Positions 50,452 through 59,718 of a stretch of 64,000 bases of DNA are shown here, piece after piece. The stretch is from the NCBI RefSeq assembly GCF_003490935.1, contig NZ_QQGD01000006.1:48926-112925 (forward strand). Direction: 5' to 3'. The notes below the pieces were generated by a model, which saw only the letters and a program-made list of their open reading frames with translations, was not told the origin of the DNA and made no database searches. This DNA comes from Haemophilus haemolyticus_M. GTDB taxonomy: Bacteria > Pseudomonadota > Gammaproteobacteria > Enterobacterales > Pasteurellaceae. Each line of letters begins with the position of its first letter. Positions within the stretch are counted from its first letter, which is position 1. The position numbers were made by a program, and so were the translations under genes.

Positions 50452-51909
50452 TTAATGAATGTTTTTTGCAAATACACGTACATTTGAGAAACCATTTTCT
50501 TTCAAATATAAGGCTTGTAATTTGCTCATCACACCACGTTCACAATACAACACGTAATTTTTACTTTGATCAAGGCTACCAAATTGAGAGGAAAGTTTGT
50601 AGAACGGCATTTGAATGACTTCATGTGTATCCGATTCAAATGGATTTTCATCTGTTTCTTCTGGGCTACGAATATCCAAAATTACTTCATTTTCACCTAA
50701 TACAGAAATTGCCTCAACTTCTACCACTTCTTTTTCTGTTTCTTCTGCAATCTGGCGAATATCTAAATATTTCGCATTTTGTACCGCTCTTTCAAGAATC
50801 TCAAAATTAAAATGTCCTTCTTCTTCTAGAATCTTTTCACGAACCGCTTTGATTGTAGGATTTTTTGAAATCACTCCACAAAATTCCGGCATAGATTTTG
50901 CAATATCGTCAGTGCCAATTTCTTTCGCCATCGCGATAATTTGTTCTTTATCATGCGTAATTAACGGGCGTAATACTAAGGCATCAGCGGCTTCATCAAT
51001 CAAGCGTAAATTGGTTAAAGTTTGGCTAGAAACTTGCCCTAAAGCCTCCCCTGTCACAATCGCTTCAATATTAAAACGTTGAGCGACTTTACTTGCGGCT
51101 CGCACCATCATCCGTTTTAATACGACCCCCATTTGGCCGTTATCGACTTTCTCTAAAATCTCACCGACAACCCCCTCAAAGTTAATCGCAATAAAGCGTA
51201 CTTTATGTGAAGAGCTATAGCGTTGCCAAATATGATAAGCCATTTGTTTTACGCCAATTTCATGGGCGGCACCGCCAAGATTAAAGAAACAATAATGAAC
51301 TCGGGAACCACGACGAATCAGCATGTAACTCGATACCCCTGAATCAAATCCCCCAGAAATCAAAGAAAGCACATCCTCTTGCGTCCCAATCGGATAACCG
51401 CCAATCCCTGCGTGACGTGCTTTAACTAACATCATTTTGTCATCTTCAATATCAATACGAACAGTCACATCTGGATTTTTCAACCGCACTTTTGCACTTT
51501 CAATATGTTGATTTAATCCACCGCCGATATAACGTTCTGCTTCAATCGAACTAAATTTATGTTTCCCCTTACGTTTTACTCTAACGCAAAAGGTTTTGCC
51601 TTGAAGTTGTTGAGCGACGTCAGCAAGCGTCAATTCAAAAATATGATGTAAATCGGTAAACGGTTTTTCTTCAACTTCTAAAAAATGATGAATACCAGGA
51701 ATACGTTGTAATAAGGCGATTAATTCTTCACGATTTTCTTCATTTTTTGACCGCACTTCAATGTAATCCCAGTGACGTACAACCGCGGTTTCTTCGTCAT
51801 ATTTCTGTAAAATATTGCGGATATTAGAGGTTAAAATTTTTGCGAAACGTTTACGAACAGTTTCGCTCTTAATCATAATTTCAGGAAAAAGTTTAACGAT
51901 AAATTTCAT
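50452..51909 (-). CDS. thiI: tRNA 4-thiouridine sulfurtransferase
   Basis: The 485-residue enzyme serves s4U8 in tRNA and thiazole synthesis. It has a ferredoxin-like/THUMP N-terminus, the PP-loop SLISGGFDSGVSSYM (about 179-193), and a C-terminal rhodanese domain with the persulfide Cys in VLYCERGVMS (about 456). The rhodanese extension marks the gamma-proteobacterial type. It is divergent from xseB, as in E. coli. Confidence 0.96.
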   Translation of the reverse strand: MKFIVKLFPEIMIKSETVRKRFAKILTSNIRNILQKYDEETAVVRHWDYIEVRSKNEENREELIALLQRIPGIHHFLEVEEKPFTDLHHIFELTLADVAQQLQGKTFCVRVKRKGKHKFSSIEAERYIGGGLNQHIESAKVRLKNPDVTVRIDIEDDKMMLVKARHAGIGGYPIGTQEDVLSLISGGFDSGVSSYMLIRRGSRVHYCFFNLGGAAHEIGVKQMAYHIWQRYSSSHKVRFIAINFEGVVGEILEKVDNGQMGVVLKRMMVRAASKVAQRFNIEAIVTGEALGQVSSQTLTNLRLIDEAADALVLRPLITHDKEQIIAMAKEIGTDDIAKSMPEFCGVISKNPTIKAVREKILEEEGHFNFEILERAVQNAKYLDIRQIAEETEKEVVEVEAISVLGENEVILDIRSPEETDENPFESDTHEVIQMPFYKLSSQFGSLDQSKNYVLYCERGVMSKLQALYLKENGFSNVRVFAKNIH

Positions 51910-52067
51910 ATGAATAGCTTGGGTATTTCTTGGGTATTTAAAGTGGCGAGTATTTTACGCAAAGATAGTGAAAAGTCCACTGGTCCTAGCTTGAAATAAT
52001 TTTTTAACAACGCAAGTAAAATACAGTACAATGGCAAGCAATTTTTACCGTGAAAAAGGATAATTCC

Positions 52068-52307
52068 ATGGCGCGTAAACCCGCATCTTCACAAGATTTT
52101 GAAACAACGTTAGCACAGTTAGAAAATATTGTTACACATTTAGAAAATGGCGATCTGCCGTTAGAAGAAGCGTTAAAAGAATTTGAACAAGGTGTGCAAC
52201 TGGCTAAGTTAGGGCAAGAACGTTTACAACAAGCAGAACAACGTATTCAGATCTTATTGCAAAAAACTGAAGATGCCCCACTGAATGATTATGAAGGGAA
52301 TGCTTAA
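52068..52307 (+). CDS. xseB: Exodeoxyribonuclease VII small subunit
   Basis: The 79-residue helical protein complexes with XseA. FETTLAQLENIVTHLENGDLPLEEALKEFEQG is diagnostic. ATG 52068 has AAGGA 7 bases upstream. It overlaps ispA by one base (TAATG), the conserved xseB-ispA-dxs operon. Confidence 0.95.
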   Translation: MARKPASSQDFETTLAQLENIVTHLENGDLPLEEALKEFEQGVQLAKLGQERLQQAEQRIQILLQKTEDAPLNDYEGNA

Positions 52308-53197
52308 TGGGTAACTTTTCTGAAGAATTACAGCAAGTTCAAACTCGTATCAATCGCTTTTTAGAAGCCCAATTTGAGGGTATTGAAAGTTATAATGCAC
52401 CTTTGCTTGACGCGATGAAATACGCATTATTACTTGGTGGTAAACGGGTTAGACCTTTTTTAGTTTACGCAACAGGTCAAATGCTTGGGGCTGAGAAACA
52501 AACCTTAGATTACGCTGCCGCTGCTATTGAAGCCATTCATGCCTATTCCTTAATTCACGATGATTTACCTGCAATGGATGATGACAATCTACGTCGTGGG
52601 CATCCTACTTGTCATATCCAATTTGATGAAGCTACGGCTATTCTTGCGGGCGATGCGCTGCAAAGTTTTGCTTTTGAAATGTTAACTAAAACGCCAAATA
52701 TTTCTTCTGAACAAAAACTGGCTTTAGTTCAAATTTTAGCGCAAGGCTCTGGCGTACAAGGAATGTGCTTAGGGCAAAGTTTAGATCTTATTTCTGAGCA
52801 TAAACAAATTAGCTTAAGCGAATTAGAATTAATCCATCGTAACAAAACGGGCGCATTGCTGATTACTGCATTAAAATTAGGTTTCATTTGTTCTTCGCAT
52901 TTTACCGATAAAACGTTAGAACAATCCTTAACACAATATGCGGAAGCCATTGGCTTAGCCTTTCAAGTTCAAGATGATATTTTAGATATTGAGGGTGATA
53001 GCGCAGAAATTGGCAAACAAGTCGGCGCCGATCTTGATTTAGATAAAAGTACATATCCAAAATTACTTGGGTTAAGCGGCGCAAAACAAAAAGCGCAAGA
53101 TCTATATCAAAGTGCTTTGTCTGAATTAGAAAAAATTCCTTTTGATACGACCGCACTTCGTGCATTAGCTGAATTCATTATTACTAGAAAAAGTTAA
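52307..53197 (+). CDS. ispA: Farnesyl diphosphate synthase
   Basis: The 296-residue all-helical prenyltransferase has the first Asp-rich motif DDLPAMDDD, the second QDDILD, and GGKRVRP. It makes C15 farnesyl-PP for quinones and undecaprenol. It is coupled to xseB. An uptake-signal hairpin separates it from dxs. Confidence 0.96.
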   Translation: MGNFSEELQQVQTRINRFLEAQFEGIESYNAPLLDAMKYALLLGGKRVRPFLVYATGQMLGAEKQTLDYAAAAIEAIHAYSLIHDDLPAMDDDNLRRGHPTCHIQFDEATAILAGDALQSFAFEMLTKTPNISSEQKLALVQILAQGSGVQGMCLGQSLDLISEHKQISLSELELIHRNKTGALLITALKLGFICSSHFTDKTLEQSLTQYAEAIGLAFQVQDDILDIEGDSAEIGKQVGADLDLDKSTYPKLLGLSGAKQKAQDLYQSALSELEKIPFDTTALRALAEFIITRKS

Positions 53198-53202
53198 TAC
53201 CG

Positions 53203-53230
53203 ACCGCATCAATGCTCACAAAGTGCGGTC
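53203..53230 (+). terminator. Uptake-signal pair hairpin between ispA and dxs
   Basis: GACCGCA and TGCGGTC form a 7-bp GC-rich stem with a 14-base loop, followed by AAAAATT. The weak T-run suggests an attenuator more than a full stop. Confidence 0.45.
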
Positions 53231-53251
53231 AAAAATTATAACGTTTTTAAA

Positions 53252-55129
53252 ATGACTAACAATATGAACAATTACCCCTTATTATCTTTGATTAATTCAC
53301 CAGAAGATTTGCGTCTTTTAAATAAAGATCAGCTACCACAACTCTGCCAAGAATTACGAGGTTATCTTTTAGAATCTGTTAGTCAAACTAGCGGGCATTT
53401 AGCATCAGGTTTAGGCACTGTAGAGCTAACCGTTGCACTACATTACGTATATAAAACACCATTTGATCAGTTAATTTGGGATGTTGGACATCAAGCTTAT
53501 CCACATAAAATTTTAACCGGTCGTCGAGATCAAATGTCCACAATTCGCCAAAAAGACGGCATTCATCCCTTTCCTTGGCGTGAAGAAAGTGAATTTGATG
53601 TATTAAGCGTTGGCCACTCCTCTACTTCTATTAGTGCAGGATTAGGTATTGCTGTCGCCGCAGAACGAGAAAATGCAGGTAGAAAAACGGTATGCGTAAT
53701 CGGTGACGGCGCAATTACTGCAGGAATGGCTTTTGAAGCTTTGAATCACGCAGGTTCGGTTCATACCGATATGCTGGTCATTTTAAATGACAATGAAATG
53801 TCTATTTCAGAAAATGTTGGCGCATTGAATAATCACCTCGCTCGTATTTTCTCTGGTTCTATCTACTCCACATTACGAGATGGAAGTAAAAAAATTCTCG
53901 ATAAAGTTCCACCTGTAAAAAACTTTATGAAAAAAACCGAAGAACATATGAAAGGAGTGATGTTCTCGCCAGAAAGTACATTATTTGAAGAACTCGGTTT
54001 TAATTATATTGGCCCTGTAGACGGGCATAACATTGACGAATTAGTGGCAACACTTACGAATATGCGTAATCTGAAGGGACCACAATTCTTACATATCAAA
54101 ACGAAAAAAGGTAAAGGGTACGAGCCCGCAGAAAAAGATCCGATTGGATTCCACGGCGTACCAAAATTTGACCCAATCAGTGGAGAATTGCCTAAAAATA
54201 ATAGCAAACCAACTTATTCAAAAATTTTTGGTGATTGGCTATGCGAAATGGCAGAAAAAGACTCCAAAATTATTGGTATCACACCAGCAATGCGCGAAGG
54301 TTCTGGCATGGTGGAGTTTTCCCAACGTTTCCCAGAACAATATTTTGATGTGGCGATTGCTGAACAACACGCCGTCACGTTTGCCACTGGACTTGCTATT
54401 GGTGGATATAAACCTGTAGTTGCGATTTACTCAACATTTCTACAACGTGCTTACGACCAGCTAATTCACGACGTTGCCATTCAAAATCTCCCTGTATTAT
54501 TTGCGATTGATCGCGCAGGTATCGTAGGGGCTGATGGCCCAACACACCAAGGGGCATTTGATCTCAGCTTTATGCGTTGCATTCCAAATATGATTATCAT
54601 GACACCAAGTGATGAAAATGAATGCCGTCAAATGCTCTATACAGGTTATCAATGTGGAAAACCTGCGGCTGTGCGTTATCCTCGCGGAAATGCCATTGGT
54701 GTTGAACTAACACCTTTAGAAATGCTTCCTATCGGTAAATCACGTTTAATTCGAGAAGGTCAAAAAATTGCGATTTTAAACTTTGGTACCCTGTTACCAT
54801 CTGCGTTAGAGGCAGCAGAAAAACTCAATGCAACAGTTGTCGATATGCGTTTTGTGAAACCGATTGATATTGAAATGATTAATGTGCTTGCACAAACTCA
54901 TGATTATTTAGTTACATTAGAAGAAAATGCAATTCAAGGTGGAGCTGGCTCTGCGGTTGCTGAAGTACTAAATTCATCTGGAAAATCAACAGCACTTTTA
55001 CAGCTTGGTTTGCCAGATTATTTTATTCCACAAGCAACACAGCAAGAGGCATTAAAAGATTTGGGATTAGATTCAAAAGGAATTGAAGACAAAATTCTCA
55101 ACTTTATTGCAAAACAGGACAATTTATAA
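53252..55129 (+). CDS. dxs: 1-deoxy-D-xylulose-5-phosphate synthase
   Basis: The 625-residue TPP enzyme catalyses the first step of the MEP isoprenoid pathway. The TPP motif is VIGDGAITAGMAFEALNHAG...ILNDNEMSIS. The catalytic Glu region is VAIAEQHAVTFATGLA, with DRAGIVGADGPTHQG following. The start is ATG 53252 or 53264; neither has an obvious ribosome-binding site. Confidence 0.97.
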   Translation: MTNNMNNYPLLSLINSPEDLRLLNKDQLPQLCQELRGYLLESVSQTSGHLASGLGTVELTVALHYVYKTPFDQLIWDVGHQAYPHKILTGRRDQMSTIRQKDGIHPFPWREESEFDVLSVGHSSTSISAGLGIAVAAERENAGRKTVCVIGDGAITAGMAFEALNHAGSVHTDMLVILNDNEMSISENVGALNNHLARIFSGSIYSTLRDGSKKILDKVPPVKNFMKKTEEHMKGVMFSPESTLFEELGFNYIGPVDGHNIDELVATLTNMRNLKGPQFLHIKTKKGKGYEPAEKDPIGFHGVPKFDPISGELPKNNSKPTYSKIFGDWLCEMAEKDSKIIGITPAMREGSGMVEFSQRFPEQYFDVAIAEQHAVTFATGLAIGGYKPVVAIYSTFLQRAYDQLIHDVAIQNLPVLFAIDRAGIVGADGPTHQGAFDLSFMRCIPNMIIMTPSDENECRQMLYTGYQCGKPAAVRYPRGNAIGVELTPLEMLPIGKSRLIREGQKIAILNFGTLLPSALEAAEKLNATVVDMRFVKPIDIEMINVLAQTHDYLVTLEENAIQGGAGSAVAEVLNSSGKSTALLQLGLPDYFIPQATQQEALKDLGLDSKGIEDKILNFIAKQDNL

Positions 55130-55133
55130 AAAT

Positions 55134-55161
55134 AAACGCGATGGTAACTTCATCGCGTTTT
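55134..55161. terminator. Bidirectional terminator between dxs and sspB
   Basis: AAACGCGATG / CATCGCGTTT with a 7-base loop and a T-run (TTTTTTC) on the plus strand. Confidence 0.85.
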
Positions 55162-55164
55162 TTC

Positions 55165-55617
55165 TTAATCAACAATTCTTAAATGGGAAACTGATTTTGT
55201 TTTCTTTTTTTCTTCTCGTTTTCTAGGGCTATCTACAGCCTCATGAAAACTAGTTGGTTGTTCAGTATCTGGCTCAGAATTAAGTTCATCGTAAACCTCT
55301 TCTGGCTCAAACATCACGCCATCACCATTTTCACGAGCATAGATCGCAAGCGCTGCGCCCATCGGAATATACAGCTCACGAGAAACACCTTTAAAGCGCG
55401 CATTAAACTGGATGAAATCATTTGTCAGTTGTAAATTGCCCGTAGCATTGGCAGACAAGTTCAATACAATCTGCCCATCTTTTACATATTCAACAGGAAC
55501 ATTCACACCTAAGTAAGTCGCATCAACAACTAAATAAGGCGTGAAACTATTATCTACTAGCCAATCATAATAGGCGCGCAATAAATAAGGACGCTTAGGG
55601 GAAGATTTATATTCCAT
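55165..55617 (-). CDS. sspB: ClpXP adaptor SspB
   Basis: The 150-residue protein delivers ssrA-tagged proteins to ClpXP. The globular Sm-like N-domain (RPYLLRAYYDWLVDNSFTPYLVVDA), an acidic flexible linker and the C-terminal ClpX-docking tail ending SHLRIVD are visible. The start overlaps the sspA stop (TAATG). Confidence 0.95.
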   Translation of the reverse strand: MEYKSSPKRPYLLRAYYDWLVDNSFTPYLVVDATYLGVNVPVEYVKDGQIVLNLSANATGNLQLTNDFIQFNARFKGVSRELYIPMGAALAIYARENGDGVMFEPEEVYDELNSEPDTEQPTSFHEAVDSPRKREEKKKTKSVSHLRIVD

Positions 55618-56255
55618 TATTTATCATCCATCAAATTTTTTGGTGCAGCTTCACCTACAGACTGCAAGAATGAATCTCGACTAAATACACGATCCATATA
55701 TCCCTTAATTGGTTTACTACCTGGACCTGTAAATTCCACACCTAAATGTTTTAATTTCCATAACAATGGCGCAACGTAACAATCCACTAAACCAAACTCT
55801 TCATTCATAAAATAAGGCATTTGCTGGAAAACTGGTGTGATTGCTAAAAGTTCTTCTTTTAATTGTTTGAGCGCTTCAGCTTTTTCACTTTCTGTACCAT
55901 TTTCTGCTTTCTTGAGAGTTGGATACCAATCTTGTTCAATTCGTAACATCAAAAGACGATCTTTTGCTCGAGAAACTGGGTACACTTGCATTAATGGTGG
56001 ATGCGGAAAACGCTCGTCAAGATATTCCATAATAATTCGTGAACTAAACAAAACAAGATCACGATCAACTAACGTAGGCACCGTAGCATACGGATTTAAT
56101 TCCATTAAATCTTCTGGTAATGCTTGCAAATCAACTTCTTCGTTCTCATAAAGTACACCTTTTTCAGCTAAAACAATTTTTACCTGATGACAGTAAATAT
56201 CATCTTTATTTGAAAAAAGGGTCATTACTGAACGTTTACTTGATGCGCTGGACAT
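55617..56255 (-). CDS. sspA: Stringent starvation protein A
   Basis: The 212-residue protein has a glutathione-S-transferase fold that binds RNA polymerase and alters promoter use during starvation and phage growth in E. coli. VMTLFSNKDDIYCHQVKIVLAEKGV and YATVPTLVDRDLVLFSSRIIMEYLDERFPHPPL are diagnostic. It forms the sspA-sspB operon. Confidence 0.95.
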   Translation of the reverse strand: MSSASSKRSVMTLFSNKDDIYCHQVKIVLAEKGVLYENEEVDLQALPEDLMELNPYATVPTLVDRDLVLFSSRIIMEYLDERFPHPPLMQVYPVSRAKDRLLMLRIEQDWYPTLKKAENGTESEKAEALKQLKEELLAITPVFQQMPYFMNEEFGLVDCYVAPLLWKLKHLGVEFTGPGSKPIKGYMDRVFSRDSFLQSVGEAAPKNLMDDK

Positions 56256-56378
56256 TTATTCCTCCGAAGATCCAAAAATATTCTATATTTTATAAGGGGT
56301 GTGTATTCTACCACAAAGCGTAAGTCATTTGCCAAATAATTCTTTTTTATTGTTTTATAATCAATAAGTTAGATAACA

Positions 56379-56406
56379 AAAAAGCAGAGATTTTTCTCTG
56401 CTTTTC
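56379..56406 (-). terminator. Terminator after rpsI
   Basis: AAAGCAGAGA / TCTCTGCTTT with a short T-rich loop and T-runs on the minus strand (TTTTTTG). It lies 23 bases past the rpsI stop. Confidence 0.85.
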
Positions 56407-56428
56407 TTTTTCGAAACGAAAATAAAAA

Positions 56429-56821
56429 TTAACGTTTTGAGTATTGTGGACGACGACGTGCTTTGTGTAAACCCACTTTTTTACGTTCAACGCGACGTGC
56501 GTCACGAGTAACGAAACCAGCTGCACGAAGTGCTGGGCGTAATGTTTCATCGTATTCCATCAATGCACGAGTGATACCGTGACGGATCGCACCCGCTTGA
56601 CCAGAAACACCACCACCTTTAACTGTGATGTATAGGTCTAATTTATCAGTTAACTCAACCAATTCTAATGGTTGACGTACTACCATGCGTGCAGTTTCAC
56701 GGCCGAAGTAAACGTCTAATTCACGTTGGTTGATAGTGATTTTACCACTGCCCGGTTTGATAAATACACGAGCTGAAGAGCTTTTGCGGCGGCCTGTGCC
56801 GTAGTTTTGATTCTCTGCCAT
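56429..56821 (-). CDS. rpsI: 30S ribosomal protein S9
   Basis: The 130-residue protein has the S9 signature GGGVSGQAGAIRHGITRAL and the C-terminal KKVGLHKARRRPQYSKR tail that reaches the P-site. It lies 16 bases downstream of rplM in the conserved L13-S9 operon. Confidence 0.97.
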   Translation of the reverse strand: MAENQNYGTGRRKSSSARVFIKPGSGKITINQRELDVYFGRETARMVVRQPLELVELTDKLDLYITVKGGGVSGQAGAIRHGITRALMEYDETLRPALRAAGFVTRDARRVERKKVGLHKARRRPQYSKR

Positions 56822-56837
56822 TTTCTAAACCTCGTGA

Positions 56838-57266
56838 TTAAATATCTAATACTTGTGGTTGTTGTGCAGCGTGTTGGTGTTCAGCACCCGCGTACACTTT
56901 TAATTTACGGAACATTGCACGGCCTAATGGACCTTTTGGCAACATACCTTTAACCGCAATTTCAATCACTGCTTCAGGACGGCGAGCGATCATTTCTTTG
57001 AAAGTCGCTTGTTTAATACCACCTACATAGCCAGTGTGCCAGTAGTAAAGTTTATCTGTTTCTTTACGACCAGTTACTGCCACTTTGTCTGCGTTGATAA
57101 CGATGATGTAATCACCAGTATCTACGTGCGGAGTGTACTCAGCCTTGTGTTTACCACGAAGACGACGTGCTAATTCAGTCGCTAAACGACCTAAAGTTTT
57201 ACCTGTCGCATCTACTACGTACCAGTCGCGTTTAACCGTTTCTGGTTTTGCTACAAAAGTTTTCAT
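56838..57266 (-). CDS. rplM: 50S ribosomal protein L13
   Basis: The 142-residue protein has VDTGDYIIVINADKVAVTGRK and MLPKGPLGRAMFRKLKVYAG. It leads the rplM-rpsI operon behind a structured leader of about 130 bases and a clear promoter. Confidence 0.97.
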   Translation of the reverse strand: MKTFVAKPETVKRDWYVVDATGKTLGRLATELARRLRGKHKAEYTPHVDTGDYIIVINADKVAVTGRKETDKLYYWHTGYVGGIKQATFKEMIARRPEAVIEIAVKGMLPKGPLGRAMFRKLKVYAGAEHQHAAQQPQVLDI

Positions 57267-57298
57267 TAATTAATTACCAAAAATTAGTTTGATACCCA

Positions 57299-57314
57299 GT
57301 GTTCTTACGAACAC
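57299..57314 (-). promoter_or_regulatory. Hairpin in the rplM leader
   Basis: GTGTTC-GTAA-GAACAC (minus strand) ends 33 bases before the L13 ATG. L13 in E. coli represses its own operon, so this stem may be the regulatory structure; that is inference. Confidence 0.4.
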
Positions 57315-57401
57315 AACCATTGATCTTAATCGTCACCCCTTCGAATGAGATCTCGATAAAATAATGTACGATGGGAATTCGCACATTTACAGGGTCGGTG
57401 T

Positions 57402-57430
57402 ATTATACATATTTATTTCATATATGCTAA
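57402..57430 (-). promoter_or_regulatory. rplM-rpsI promoter
   Basis: TTAGCA (-35, 57425-57430) and TATAAT (-10, 57402-57407) have 17-bp spacing. Confidence 0.65.
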
Positions 57431-57510
57431 TTTTTTATGCAAAATTTTAGTATTTTTACTGAAACCTATTTACATTAACTAAATTAATATTTTTAATGAA
57501 TTTATTAAAA

Positions 57511-57539
57511 TTGACTCATACATAAAGTTATTTTATTGT
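57511..57539 (+). promoter_or_regulatory. Candidate metF promoter
   Basis: TTGACT (57511-57516), a 17-base spacer and TATTGT (57534-57539), ending 37 bases before the metF ATG. Confidence 0.45.
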
Positions 57540-57576
57540 TAACTCAAATATCATCATACTAGCTATAGGAATTTTT

Positions 57577-58458
57577 ATGAGCTACGCTAAAGAAATTGAC
57601 ACGCTTAACCAGCACATCGCTGACTTCAATAAAAAAATTAATGTTTCTTTTGAATTTTTCCCACCAAAAAATGAAAAAATGGAAACGCTTTTATGGGATT
57701 CGATTCATCGTTTAAAAGTGTTAAAACCTAAATTCGTTTCTGTTACTTACGGCGCAAACTCTGGAGAACGTGACCGCACTCATAGCATTGTAAAAGCAAT
57801 CAAACAAGAAACTGGATTAGAAGCGGCTCCGCATTTAACTGGTATTGATGCCACACCTGAAGAATTAAAACAAATTGCTAAAGATTACTGGGACAGTGGT
57901 ATTCGTCGCATCGTTGCGTTACGCGGTGACGAACCTAAAGGATATGCTAAAAAACCATTTTATGCGTCAGATCTTGTGGAATTACTCCGCTCTGTCGCTG
58001 ATTTTGATATTTCTGTAGCAGCTTATCCAGAAGTTCATCCAGAAGCAAAATCAGCACAAGCAGACTTGATTAATTTAAAACGTAAAATTGATGCAGGTGC
58101 AAATCATGTTATCACTCAATTTTTCTTTGATATTGAAAACTACCTACGTTTCCGTGATCGTTGTGCATCAATTGGTATTGATACTGAAATCGTGCCGGGT
58201 ATTTTACCTGTAACTAACTTTAAGCAATTACAAAAAATGGCTTCTTTCACTAATGTGAAAATTCCTGCATGGCTTGTTAACGCTTATGAAGGATTAGACG
58301 ATGATCAAACTACTCGTAATCTTGTAGCAGCAAGTGTTGCAATGGATATGGTGAAAATTTTATCTCGCGAAGGAGTGAATGACTTCCATTTCTATACACT
58401 AAATCGTAGTGAATTAACTTATGCAATTTGTCATATGTTAGGTGTAAGACCAGAATAA
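57577..58458 (+). CDS. metF: 5,10-methylenetetrahydrofolate reductase
   Basis: The 293-residue FAD-dependent TIM-barrel enzyme makes methyl-THF for methionine. NVSFEFFPPKN, FVSVTYGANSGERDRT, RRIVALRGDEPKG and ANHVITQFFFDIENY are family motifs. AGGA precedes ATG by 6 bases. It is monocistronic, with a terminator shared with convergent bioD. Confidence 0.96.
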   Translation: MSYAKEIDTLNQHIADFNKKINVSFEFFPPKNEKMETLLWDSIHRLKVLKPKFVSVTYGANSGERDRTHSIVKAIKQETGLEAAPHLTGIDATPEELKQIAKDYWDSGIRRIVALRGDEPKGYAKKPFYASDLVELLRSVADFDISVAAYPEVHPEAKSAQADLINLKRKIDAGANHVITQFFFDIENYLRFRDRCASIGIDTEIVPGILPVTNFKQLQKMASFTNVKIPAWLVNAYEGLDDDQTTRNLVAASVAMDMVKILSREGVNDFHFYTLNRSELTYAICHMLGVRPE

Positions 58459-58488
58459 CTTAAAGATAAGATATCTTTCTTCCATGAA

Positions 58489-58513
58489 ATAAGGGCGTTA
58501 TTTACGCCCTTAT
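58489..58513. terminator. Bidirectional terminator between metF and the bioD paralogue
   Basis: ATAAGGGCGT / ACGCCCTTAT with a 5-base loop, between convergent genes. Confidence 0.8.
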
Positions 58514-58543
58514 CTAAATATAAAAAACTTTAACCGCACTTTA

Positions 58544-59272
58544 TTATTTGACTAACTCTGTTTGCATATACATTAATCGATCAATATCCGTCAAATAATG
58601 TCCCAATTCTTGCTCTTCTGCTTTATGCAAATAAGGAATTTTACCTAAAAGTGGAGCATCAATATGCTCAACAAGCAAATCAACAATTTCTGCATAATGG
58701 CTTAATAATGGATTAACACGGTTAGCTATCCAGCCCAATAGAGGCACACCTAGCTGTTGAATCGCTTGCACAGTCAACAACGCGTGATTCACACAACCAT
58801 CTTTAATACCAACCACAAGAACTACAGGCATTTTTCGTTGTGCAACCCAATCAGCAAAACTTTTTCCTTCCGCCATTGGAGTCATTAAACCAAACGACCC
58901 CTCAACCACCACAGACTGATAATTTTGATTTAATCGAGTTAAATCATGATTAATTTTATCTAACTTAATACGCGTCCTATCTTGTGTCAGCATCGGCGCG
59001 CTATGGCTAAAGGTATAACTATTAATATCCTTGTAGGACACATTTTCTTTGGTTGAATCCATTAATGTTAATACATCTGAATTTGATAAATTATCATAAT
59101 CTGATGTATTTTCTTCTTGCATCGCAGGGTAAATACTTTCCTCACCGCAACAAGCAATGGGTTTATAGCCAACCACTTGCACACCTTGTTTTTGCAAGGC
59201 TTGAATAATCGCGCGGGTTGCCGTGGTTTTTCCCACATTTGTATCTGTCCCCGCAACAAAAAAGCTGCTCAT
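58544..59272 (-). CDS. bioD: Dethiobiotin synthetase (BioD-type), stand-alone copy
   Basis: The 242-residue ATP-dependent carboxylase has the P-loop FVAGTDTNVGKTTATRAI, the active-site Lys in VVGYKPIACCG, and VVEGSFGLMTPM. It closes the ureido ring of dethiobiotin. It is not in a bio cluster, consistent with the two unlinked bioD copies I recall in H. influenzae. GGAG lies 6 bases before ATG 59272. Confidence 0.9.
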   Translation of the reverse strand: MSSFFVAGTDTNVGKTTATRAIIQALQKQGVQVVGYKPIACCGEESIYPAMQEENTSDYDNLSNSDVLTLMDSTKENVSYKDINSYTFSHSAPMLTQDRTRIKLDKINHDLTRLNQNYQSVVVEGSFGLMTPMAEGKSFADWVAQRKMPVVLVVGIKDGCVNHALLTVQAIQQLGVPLLGWIANRVNPLLSHYAEIVDLLVEHIDAPLLGKIPYLHKAEEQELGHYLTDIDRLMYMQTELVK

Positions 59273-59373
59273 TTTTCTCTCCTTTAAAAAGTGCGGTGGA
59301 TTTTAAAAGAATTTTTTCTTTAAAAATTTGAGATAACGCAAATTTTCTCTTTTTCGTATCAAAAATAAACAAT

Positions 59374-59640
59374 TTATTTGATCTCACTCAAGCTATTAAA
59401 TAAACCATCATCTTGTTTTGGTATTTGCAAATAAAATCCTTGTTGTTTAATTTTTTCCAATACCTCATTACAATCTACATTATGTAGAGGCTTGCTCCCA
59501 AGTAAATTAAACATCATCACTAATTCTGGTTTTCCAAAGTGGCTCAGCAACACTTCTGGCACTTGAGAAAAATCCTCTCTTTTCGCAATATACAGATAGC
59601 TTCCCGGTTTCTTTTTACTTTTATAAATAGCACATAACAT
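59374..59640 (-). CDS. YcgL-family protein
   Basis: The 88-residue protein begins MLCAIYKSKKKPGSYLYIAKREDFSQVP and has a QGFYLQIPKQDDGL segment, as in E. coli YcgL (DUF709), a small alpha/beta protein of unknown function. It is located between bioD and an alanine-rich lipoprotein, with its own terminator. Confidence 0.85.
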   Translation of the reverse strand: MLCAIYKSKKKPGSYLYIAKREDFSQVPEVLLSHFGKPELVMMFNLLGSKPLHNVDCNEVLEKIKQQGFYLQIPKQDDGLFNSLSEIK

Positions 59641-59659
59641 ATTTTGTTTTCCTAAATAA

Positions 59660-59693
59660 AAAATCCCTATTAAATTTCTTTAACAGGGATTTT
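59660..59693. terminator. Terminator between the alanine-rich lipoprotein and ycgL
   Basis: AAAATCCCTATTAAA / TTTAACAGGGATTTT form a long stem with one mismatch. The transcripts on the minus strand (the lipoprotein) end here. Confidence 0.75.
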
Positions 59694-59718
59694 ATCATTT
59701 ATTAAATTGATTAAAGCA

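Larger units (their letters stand above)
57267..57576. other. 310-base intergenic region between rplM and metF
   Basis: The only gene-free stretch over 300 bases. It holds the rplM leader hairpin (57299-57314), the rplM promoter (57402-57430) and a candidate metF promoter (57511-57539). The centre is very AT-rich. No ORF or RNA gene is evident. Confidence 0.7.
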
